This document shows, in pieces, positions 1 through 4,971 of a DNA stretch of 5,591 bases. A model generated the notes under the pieces. That model was not told the DNA's origin and searched no databases. It saw nothing but the letters and a program-made list of their open reading frames with translations. Numbering within the stretch: position 1 is the first letter of the stretch; every line of letters starts with the position of its first letter. Location of the stretch: positions 1 through 5,591 of the forward strand of contig CAUJIL010000204.1 in NCBI GenBank assembly GCA_963204845.1, in the 5' to 3' direction. This DNA is from Pseudomonadota bacterium (lineage in GTDB: Bacteria; Pseudomonadota; Gammaproteobacteria; Pseudomonadales; UBA5518). The translations under genes were made by a program, and so were the position numbers.

Positions 1-181
1 GGCCGAACCTGCGCGGACATGTCCGCCTTGCCGCACACTGGCACCATCTCACGGAGAAGCGTCTTGCGACAGCCTCTGCCGGGTCTTCCTGCCGCCATGA
101 CGGTGAGAAGGTCTTGGTGCTGTTCGTCATGCGTTCCGGGAAGGTGCTCCGCCAGCGCGTGCCCCATTCCCGCGCGTGAGC
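1..181 (-). other. Unassigned stretch with an open minus-strand frame
   Basis: I recognise no gene here. On the minus strand a frame beginning with an ATG at 167 (GMGHALAEHLPGTHDEQ) stays open to the window edge, about 55 codons. The neighbouring frame that carries the HigA fragment is also open to the edge, so openness alone means little in such GC-rich DNA. The ATG has only a weak purine stretch before it and no clear ribosome binding site. It could be the start of a real gene running off the window, or leftover sequence beyond the break in the decayed toxin-antitoxin module. Neither strand yields a recognisable domain. Confidence 0.15.
13..26. repeat. 14-bp perfect palindrome
   Basis: GCGGACATGTCCGC reads identically on both strands, with no spacer. 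It could be a dimeric-repressor operator or part of a mobile-element end, but nothing beside it decides this. A palindrome of this length in GC-rich DNA may also be chance. Confidence 0.35.
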
Positions 182-325
182 ACGAACGCCGATCTCCTTG
201 GCCAGGCGGTACTTGCTGATACCCATTGGCTTCAGGAATTCCTCGACATCGCAGGGCCCGTCGTCCGACCAGACGAAGCACACGCGATACCGGTCATTGA
301 CACGAATGCTGAATTGGCCAACCCG
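182..325 (-). pseudogene. Decayed higBA toxin-antitoxin module: in-frame HigB-HigA fusion remnant
   Basis: Translated on the minus strand, 242-325 reads RVGQFSIRVNDRYRVCFVW followed by SDDGPCDVE. This is the hallmark C-terminal core of HigB/RelE-type mRNA interferase toxins (G-Q-[FYW]-S-I-R-[IV]-N-D-x-[YW]-R-[IV]-C-F-x-W). The same frame continues without a break into EFLKPMGISKYRLAKEIGV (185-241). That matches the start of HigA-type XRE antitoxins, where EEFLxPxGIS-xYRLAKExGV opens the helix-turn-helix domain. Normally HigB ends about ten residues after DVE, and a separate higA begins downstream with about fifteen residues before this point. Both stretches are missing, so a deletion near 239-247 seems to have joined the two genes; a shared GAG triplet may mark the joint. 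After KEIGV the similarity stops, so the rest of the antitoxin is lost. The toxin N-terminus is also not recognisable. The product is presumably non-functional. The identification is from remembered family motifs. Confidence 0.8.
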
Positions 326-404
326 GCACCGCGCTGTCAGGCTATCCGGCCCGTGAGACCGGGAACGGGGCTGGGGGCAAACACGAGAATGGAGCGTTTT
401 TAGC

Positions 405-429
405 GAAATTATCAAGAAATTGTAATTTC
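405..429. promoter_or_regulatory. Candidate operator: GAAATT direct and inverted repeats
   Basis: GAAATT occurs at 405-410 and again at 416-421, one helical turn (11 bp) apart. The second copy forms a perfect inverted repeat with AATTTC at 424-429, separated by GT. The inverted repeat overlaps the proposed -35 box of the ATPase gene, where a bound repressor would block polymerase. The surrounding patch is strikingly AT-rich compared with the rest of the window. Which protein binds is unknown. The lost HigA antitoxin, itself an autorepressor family, or the winged-helix ATPase are possibilities only. Confidence 0.45.
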
Positions 430-448
430 CGTAAACTCACTCTAAAGT
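420..448 (+). promoter_or_regulatory. Sigma70-like promoter of the ATPase gene, probably leaderless
   Basis: TTGTAA (420-425) and TAAAGT (443-448) each match four of six consensus bases and are separated by exactly 17 bp. A start site about 7 bp after the -10 box falls on the ATG at 455. No Shine-Dalgarno sequence lies before that ATG. Together these suggest a leaderless mRNA. Confidence 0.5.
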
Positions 449-454
449 ACGGCC

Positions 455-1648
455 ATGGACCCTGTGACCAATCCGTATGCCCCCGGCGCTGGCACGCCGC
501 CACCCGAACTCGCAGGCCGCGATGATCTGCTCCGGGCGGTGGACATCGCCAGCCAGCGTATCCGCGCCGGGCGGCCCGCGAAAAGCGTGTTGATGGTAGG
601 CCTGCGTGGAGTCGGCAAGACCGTCCTGCTCGATCGAATGCGCGATATCGCCGAAGCCGCCGGGCTGCATACCCTGCGCATGGAAGCCCCGGAGGGGCGT
701 TCGCTGCCCGCCATCCTGGCGCCGCAGTTGCGCCAGGCCCTGCTGCGCCTGTCGCGCTCGGAGCAGGCGCGCGAGCTGGGCCGGCGCGCGCTGCGGGCGC
801 TGGCAGGTTTCGCGAAGTCGCTGAAGGTGAAGTACGAGGACATCGAGGTCGGTATCGATCTGGATCCGGAACCCGGCCTGGCCGACAACGGCGACCTCGA
901 GCACGACCTGCAGGCGCTGCTGGAGTCGGCGGGGCGGGCGGCGCAGGCCGGCGGGACCGCGCTGCTGCTGTTCATCGACGAACTGCAGTACGTGGAGGAA
1001 GAGCAACTGGCTTCGCTGATCACCGCGTTGCATCGCTGTGCACAGCAACAGGTGCCGGTGATGCTGGTCGGCGCCGGACTGCCGCAGTTGCCTGGTCGCA
1101 TGGGCCGCGCGAAGTCCTACGCGGAGCGGTTGTTCGACTTCCCGTTCGTCGGTCCGCTGGACGAGGTATCGGCGCGGACCGCGCTGGAAGTGCCGGCCGC
1201 CGGGCTGGGGGTGGCGTACGCGCCGGAAGCGATCGCGCTCATCCTGGCGGAGACGCAGGGCTACCCGTACTTCCTGCAGGAATGGGGCAAGCATGCATGG
1301 GATGCGGCGGACGCATCGCCGATCACGCTCGAGGACGTGAGGTCCGCGTCCATTACCGTGACGGCGGCCATGGACGAGGGATTCTTCCGCGTGCGTTTCG
1401 AGCGGCTCACCCCGGCGGAAAAACGCTACCTGCGGGCCATGGCGGAACTGGGACCGGGGCCGCACCGGTCCGGGGACATCGCGATCTTGCTGGGACGGAA
1501 GGTGACATCGCTCGGGCCGACACGCAGCCAGCTCATCGCCAAGGGTATGGTCTGGAGCCCGAGCCACGGCGATACGGCATTCACCGTGCCGATGTTCGAC
1601 CGCTTCATGCGCAGGATCATGCCAGGCGAGGACTGGCGCACGGGCTGA
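455..1648 (+). CDS. AAA+/STAND-like P-loop ATPase with C-terminal winged helix
   Basis: This 397-residue soluble protein belongs to the broad bacterial 'ATP-binding protein' group related to archaeal-type/Orc1-Cdc6-like AAA+ ATPases. An N-terminal NPYAPGAGTPPPELAGRDDLL segment (residues 6-26) includes the AGR-D box typical of these ATPases. Walker A is GLRGVGKT (49-56) and Walker B is LLLFIDELQ (170-178), with D175 and E176 as the likely Mg-binding and catalytic acids. A sensor-1-like strand VMLVGAGLP follows (202-210), then GYPYFLQEWG (269-278) at the lid. Residues 318-385 resemble a winged helix (LTPAEKRYLRAMAELG, then a TRSQLIAKGMV recognition-helix-like stretch), suggesting DNA or protein binding. 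No signal peptide or membrane helix is seen, so it should be cytoplasmic. The start is secure: an in-frame TAA at 443-445 excludes any upstream start, and the next Met is residue 47, just before Walker A. It stands alone, next to the decayed toxin-antitoxin remnant and convergent with the next gene. Its biological role is unknown. Confidence 0.92.
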   Translation: MDPVTNPYAPGAGTPPPELAGRDDLLRAVDIASQRIRAGRPAKSVLMVGLRGVGKTVLLDRMRDIAEAAGLHTLRMEAPEGRSLPAILAPQLRQALLRLSRSEQARELGRRALRALAGFAKSLKVKYEDIEVGIDLDPEPGLADNGDLEHDLQALLESAGRAAQAGGTALLLFIDELQYVEEEQLASLITALHRCAQQQVPVMLVGAGLPQLPGRMGRAKSYAERLFDFPFVGPLDEVSARTALEVPAAGLGVAYAPEAIALILAETQGYPYFLQEWGKHAWDAADASPITLEDVRSASITVTAAMDEGFFRVRFERLTPAEKRYLRAMAELGPGPHRSGDIAILLGRKVTSLGPTRSQLIAKGMVWSPSHGDTAFTVPMFDRFMRRIMPGEDWRTG

Positions 1649-1665
1649 GCGCGGCTGCGGCTCAG
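1645..1665. terminator. Weak hairpin spanning both convergent stop codons
   Basis: CTGAGC (1645-1650) and GCTCAG (1660-1665) can form a 6-bp stem with a 9-nt GC-rich loop. The TGA stop of the ATPase gene (1646-1648) lies in one arm and the TGA of the minus-strand gene (complement of 1662-1664) in the other. No T-tract follows on either strand, so it is not a classic intrinsic terminator. It may be a weak bidirectional pause or a coincidence of the shared stop sequence. Confidence 0.3.
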
Positions 1666-2690
1666 TTCTGGAACGTGGTCAGCATCCACTCGGGGAACGG
1701 CGTGGGCGGAATGCCGTGCACCTCGCTGCCGGGGGAGACGTAGACCTCGAACATGCCGTAGCCCGTGGTGCCCTCGAACTCGACGCGCACCAGTTGCTCG
1801 TACCACAGCGCCACTTCGTCGGCGTGGTGCTGTTCGGCCGCAACCTGCTCCGACCACCGGTCCGGGGTCGGCCCCAGCACCATGCTGTGCACCGTGGTGG
1901 CGGTGTAGCGGTGGACGCGGCCCGCGTCCGTTTCGATCTCGCAGTGGCGCACCCGCGGGCGCTTCACGCCGCTGCCGTCGAAGGTTTCGATGCGCTGGTC
2001 GTAACGCACGATGCGTTCGATGCCGCCATCGGTGCGCGTGATGGCACCGTCGGTGTAGACCGAACTGCCGTCCTGGTTCTCGAACTTCCAGGTGTTGATG
2101 GCGAAGTCGTCGAACTGCGCCTCGCACCAGTGGTACATCGGCAGATCCAGCCACGCGCGCACACCCCAGGAGCGGTTGCGCATGCCCAGCAGGCGGTCGT
2201 AGGACTGCCCGCCGATGCGCAACACGCCGGTGAACTCGCCGCTCTGGTTGTAATGCTGTTGCCGGATCACCGGCTTGCCCGCTGGCCCCATCCAGAACGG
2301 CGGCTTCACCTCGTTCTGCACGCAGCGGCCGGTGAAGCGCAGATCGGCGTGAATGCCATTGGCGGGATCGTCGATCTTCAGCCCCCAGACCTTCTTCGGC
2401 TCGATGACAGCCACCTCGATGCCGCCCCCCTTCATCAGCAGCCGGTTCTCGTTGTCGATCGCACCGTTCCACACGTAGCGATAGTGCTGCCCCTGGTGGC
2501 AGGCCAGCACCAGCGCCCGGGCGTGCCCCTTGTTGGGAAACACCTCGAAGGTGACGAAGGCCACCACCTCGCCGCGGCGGTCGTGCAGGAAGAAGTAGGC
2601 GCTGTCGTCCCAGTGCGGATCGCGCGACACCGTGACCGCCACCGGCTGCTCGGTCTGGTGGATCAGGTATTCGTCCATCGAGGTGATCAT
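1662..2690 (-). CDS. DUF7064/DUF7065-like (CrtC/AttH-type, double-lipocalin) protein
   Basis: This is a 342-residue protein with no signal peptide or membrane helix, rich in short beta-strand-like stretches and aromatic residues. The best landmark is NRSWGVRAWLDLP (172-184), followed by W188-C189-E190 and FDDFAINTWKFENQDG (193-208). A D/N-R-S-W-G-x-R motif is characteristic of the DUF7064 family, which is distantly related to carotenoid hydratase CrtC and AttH and folds as two lipocalin-like barrels. The N-terminal half (VAFVTFEVFPNKG, KKVWGLKIDDP) would be the partner DUF7065 barrel. Proteins of this group are often found with lipid, steroid or aromatic catabolic genes, and their biochemical function is not established. 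The start at 2690 is chosen because AAGGAG lies 6 nt upstream and a promoter lies upstream of that. An in-frame ATG at 2783 would lie upstream of the promoter. The gene is divergent from the PQQ dehydrogenase gene. Coding status is secure; the family call is moderately sure, from memory. Confidence 0.85.
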   Translation of the reverse strand: MITSMDEYLIHQTEQPVAVTVSRDPHWDDSAYFFLHDRRGEVVAFVTFEVFPNKGHARALVLACHQGQHYRYVWNGAIDNENRLLMKGGGIEVAVIEPKKVWGLKIDDPANGIHADLRFTGRCVQNEVKPPFWMGPAGKPVIRQQHYNQSGEFTGVLRIGGQSYDRLLGMRNRSWGVRAWLDLPMYHWCEAQFDDFAINTWKFENQDGSSVYTDGAITRTDGGIERIVRYDQRIETFDGSGVKRPRVRHCEIETDAGRVHRYTATTVHSMVLGPTPDRWSEQVAAEQHHADEVALWYEQLVRVEFEGTTGYGMFEVYVSPGSEVHGIPPTPFPEWMLTTFQN

Positions 2691-2696
2691 GGCGGG

Positions 2697-2702
2697 CTCC
2701 TT
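2697..2702 (-). promoter_or_regulatory. Ribosome binding site that fixes the start at 2690
   Basis: On the minus strand AAGGAG lies 6 nt before the ATG at 2690. This favours that codon over the ATG 31 codons further upstream, and over the in-frame ATG four codons downstream (MITSM). Confidence 0.75.
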
Positions 2703-2729
2703 GCGAGGGGTCACCGGTCGTGCATCGGC

Positions 2730-2758
2730 ATTCAAGCCCGGCCCGACTCCGCGGTCAA
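2730..2758 (-). promoter_or_regulatory. Sigma70-like promoter of the lipocalin-like gene
   Basis: On the minus strand TTGACC (complement of 2753-2758, five of six consensus) is followed after exactly 17 bp by TTGAAT (complement of 2730-2735, four of six). Transcription would start near 2723, giving a leader of about 30 nt that contains the AAGGAG site. Confidence 0.55.
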
Positions 2759-2792
2759 TCGCCGTTGCTGCGGGAAGCGGCACCGTTCGTCA

Positions 2793-2798
2793 TATACT
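2793..2798 (+). promoter_or_regulatory. Possible -10 box for the PQQ dehydrogenase operon
   Basis: TATACT matches five of six -10 consensus bases. No good -35 sits 16-18 bp upstream; the nearest, TTGCTG at 2765-2770, would need a 22-bp spacer. An activator-dependent promoter is therefore possible. An 8-bp palindrome, CTCCGGAG (2803-2810), lies just downstream, around the expected transcription start. The 5' leader would be about 125 nt. Confidence 0.35.
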
Positions 2799-2845
2799 CC
2801 GCCTCCGGAGCGGTCGGCACGCCGATGGCCCTGGCAACGCACCGG

Positions 2846-2868
2846 GTGATCCGGTCCGGTCCGGTCAC
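2846..2868. repeat. CCGGT tandem triplet within an imperfect palindrome
   Basis: Three perfect copies of CCGGT (2851-2865) are flanked by GTGAT on the left and CAC on the right. The ends therefore form GTGATC...GGTCAC, an inverted repeat with one mismatch. A related GGTCACCGG lies at 2709-2717 near the divergent promoter. This may be a regulator-binding site in the shared intergenic region, between the possible plus-strand -10 box and the dehydrogenase start. No binding protein is encoded in the window. Confidence 0.3.
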
Positions 2869-2929
2869 GGGCGTGGCGGGGTCGTGTGGAATTTCATGGA
2901 TAACAGAGGTTGTGGAGCGGGAAGTGGCG

Positions 2930-4918
2930 ATGGATTCGAGAGCACGCACGATCGAGGTTGGACAACGGGAACCGTCGTTGCGGGACCGCATGGCACCGGG
3001 TCCGCGCGCTTGGGGTGGACTGCTGCTGGCCGGTTTCATGCTGAGCGCCTGCCAGGGTGAGGAACTGCCGCCGCCGGCCGCGGGCCCGGCCGCCGACTGG
3101 GCGCATTGGGGCGGCGACGAGGGCGGCATGCGCTACTCGCCGCTCGACGAGATCACGCCGCAGAACGTCTCGCGGCTGAAGAAGGCGTGGACCTACCACA
3201 TCGGCATGCTCGACGCGCCGGACCCCTCGTCGCCAACCTTCGAGGGCACCCCGCTGGTCGCTGACGGACGCATGTTCGTGTGTTCCGGCCTCGGCAAGAT
3301 CGCCGCGGTGGATCCGGCCAACGGCCGCGAACTGTGGGCGTACCGTTACCAGGCCGACACGCGCGGCAGCTACCTGCTGAACTGCCGTGGCGTGACCTAC
3401 CATCGCGATCCGCCGGATTACCGTGGTGAGTGCCCCGCGCGCGTGTTCGCCGGCACGCTCGACGGCCGGCTGCTCGCGATCGACGCGGCGAGCGGTGAAC
3501 CCTGCCGCGGTTTCGGCAAGGACGGCGAGCTCGACCTGCTGGGCGGACTCGGGCGGACGCAGCCCGGCGATTTCTCGCTTTCCTCGCCGCCGGTGATCGT
3601 CGACGGCAAGATCGTGCTCGGCGGGCGCATCCCCGACAACATGCGCCTCGACGTGCCGGCTGGCGTGATCCGTGCCTTCGACGTGCACACCGGCGAGCTG
3701 GCGTGGGCGTGGAATTCCGCGCCGCCTGGCGCGGAACCCGAACCGGGCGAGCCGTACGTGCGCGGGACGCCGAACGCGTGGGCCCCGCTGTCGGTCGACA
3801 GCGAACGCAAGCTGGTCTTCGTGCCCACCGGCAACGCCGCCACCGATCACTCGAACCTCGTGCGTGGCGACCGCGACCACTTCGCGGCCTCGATCGTCGC
3901 GCTGGACGCAACCACCGGCGCGCTGCGCTGGCAGTTCCAGACCGTGCACCGTGACCACTGGGACTACGACATCCCGTCGCAGCCGGTGCTGTTCCCGCTG
4001 CGCCGGGGCGGGGAGGAGATCCCCGCGCTCGCGCAGTCCACCAAGCAGGGGCATATCTTCGTGCTCGACCGCGAGACCGGCGAGGCGCTGTTCCCGGTCG
4101 AGGAGCGCGCGGTGCCGCTGACCGGTGCGATCGACGGCGAACGTTACAGCCCCACGCAGCCGTTTCCGGCCAATCCGGCGTTCATCGTGCGCCGCGACCT
4201 GAAGCGCGAGGACATCTGGGGCTTCACGCCGTGGGACCGCGGCAAGTGCCTCGAGCTGTTCGACGGCGCGCACTGGGAAGGCGTGTTCACGCCGCCGTCG
4301 CTGCGCGGCAGCATCATGTTCCCCAGCTTCATGGGCGCGACCAACTGGGGCGGTGTGTCGATCGATCCGGTGCGCGGCATCCTGGTCGCGAACACCACGC
4401 AGGTGCCGGCGATCCTGCGCATGTACCCGCGCGAGGAAGCGGACCGGTTGATGGCCGCCGGCAAGCGCATGACGCCGTCGCTGGGCGCGCCGTACGCACA
4501 CACGATGGATCCGATGCTCTCGCCGCTCGGCGCGCCGTGCATCAAGCCGCCGTGGGGCACGCTGCTCGCCATCGATCTGCAGAAGGGCGAACGGTTGTGG
4601 GAGGTGCCGCTGGGTTCGACGCGCGACGTGGCGCCGTTCCCGTTGTGGTTCGACTGGGGCGTGCCTAACCTCGGCGGCTCGCTGCTCACCGCCTCCGGGC
4701 TGGTGTTCATCGGCGCGACCACCGACAACTTCCTGCGCGCCTTCGACATCAACAGCGGCGAGATGCTCTGGAAGGGGCGTCTGCCGGGGGGCGGGCAGGC
4801 CACGCCGATGAGTTACCGGCTGGCCGACGGGCGCCAGTACGTGGTGATCGCCGCCGGCGGGCACAAGTACCTCGGTACCGACGTCAGCGACGCGCTGGTT
4901 GCCTATTCACTCGAGTGA
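2930..4918 (+). CDS. PQQ-dependent dehydrogenase, glucose-dehydrogenase family, lipoprotein-anchored
   Basis: A periplasmic quinoprotein predicted to oxidise an alcohol or sugar-type substrate with pyrroloquinoline quinone; 662 residues from this start. Residues 21-41 form a lipoprotein signal: hydrophobic LLLAGFM, then the lipobox LSAC with Cys41. The mature part is a propeller that parallels E. coli membrane glucose dehydrogenase throughout: DWAHWGGDEGGMRYSPL (56-72), NCRGVTYH (151-158), PDN (235-237), NAWAP (282-286), HWDYDIPSQP (343-352), STKQGHIFVLDR (370-381), GVFTPPS (451-457), GGGQATPMSY (620-629) and the AGGH end. D345 and K372 match catalytic Asp466 and Lys493, with identical spacing of 27. 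Leu149 stands where His262 is expected. No CxxCH haem site and no vicinal Cys pair are present. The five-helix N-terminal domain is absent. Start: GGGAAG lies 5 nt before the ATG at 2930. The in-frame ATG at 2990 would give a more ordinary 21-residue signal but has a weaker binding site, so either is possible. The acyl-CoA ligase gene follows 53 bp downstream. Confidence 0.93.
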   Translation: MDSRARTIEVGQREPSLRDRMAPGPRAWGGLLLAGFMLSACQGEELPPPAAGPAADWAHWGGDEGGMRYSPLDEITPQNVSRLKKAWTYHIGMLDAPDPSSPTFEGTPLVADGRMFVCSGLGKIAAVDPANGRELWAYRYQADTRGSYLLNCRGVTYHRDPPDYRGECPARVFAGTLDGRLLAIDAASGEPCRGFGKDGELDLLGGLGRTQPGDFSLSSPPVIVDGKIVLGGRIPDNMRLDVPAGVIRAFDVHTGELAWAWNSAPPGAEPEPGEPYVRGTPNAWAPLSVDSERKLVFVPTGNAATDHSNLVRGDRDHFAASIVALDATTGALRWQFQTVHRDHWDYDIPSQPVLFPLRRGGEEIPALAQSTKQGHIFVLDRETGEALFPVEERAVPLTGAIDGERYSPTQPFPANPAFIVRRDLKREDIWGFTPWDRGKCLELFDGAHWEGVFTPPSLRGSIMFPSFMGATNWGGVSIDPVRGILVANTTQVPAILRMYPREEADRLMAAGKRMTPSLGAPYAHTMDPMLSPLGAPCIKPPWGTLLAIDLQKGERLWEVPLGSTRDVAPFPLWFDWGVPNLGGSLLTASGLVFIGATTDNFLRAFDINSGEMLWKGRLPGGGQATPMSYRLADGRQYVVIAAGGHKYLGTDVSDALVAYSLE

Positions 4919-4960
4919 GCGTCACCGCGGGCAAGGCAGCACACGGCAGGGCTGGAACGC

Positions 4961-4966
4961 AGGAGG
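4961..4966 (+). promoter_or_regulatory. Strong ribosome binding site of the acyl-CoA ligase gene
   Basis: A perfect AGGAGG lies 5 nt before the ATG at 4972 and fixes that start. The 53-bp gap after the dehydrogenase stop shows no terminator hairpin and no promoter that I can see, which supports co-transcription. Confidence 0.85.
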
Positions 4967-4971
4967 TTCCG

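Noticed and set aside
19..403. Two small plus-strand open frames (66 and 75 codons) in the left region
   Set aside because: Neither has a ribosome binding site or a recognisable domain, and the second is antisense to the HigB-HigA remnant.
437..1567. Long minus-strand open frame (376 codons) opposite the ATPase gene
   Set aside because: It is Arg/Gln/His-rich low-complexity protein with no motif, lying antisense to a gene with clear Walker motifs. It is a GC-rich shadow frame.
2691..2783. Longer N-terminus of the lipocalin-like protein from an ATG at 2783 (minus)
   Set aside because: It lies upstream of the TTGACC-N17-TTGAAT promoter, and AAGGAG is ideally spaced before the ATG at 2690.
1716..2849. 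377-codon plus-strand frame opposite the lipocalin-like gene
   Set aside because: It shows antisense composition (many Val-His-Leu-Ala-Asp runs), has no ribosome binding site, and crosses both the minus-strand promoter and the intergenic region.
2830..2850. Sigma54-type -24/-12 promoter around TGGCAACGCACC
   Set aside because: The GG and GC elements do not have the required 10-bp spacing, and the -12 element is absent.
2720..2929. Longer N-terminus for the PQQ dehydrogenase from an ATG at 2720
   Set aside because: It would put about 70 non-conserved residues before the signal peptide, runs through the divergent promoter region and the possible plus-strand -10 box, and lacks a ribosome binding site.
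2894..4864. 656-codon minus-strand open frame opposite the PQQ dehydrogenase
   Set aside because: Its composition is dominated by Arg, His, Ala and Val without domain features, and the opposite strand is an unmistakable quinoprotein. It is a shadow of GC-rich codon use.
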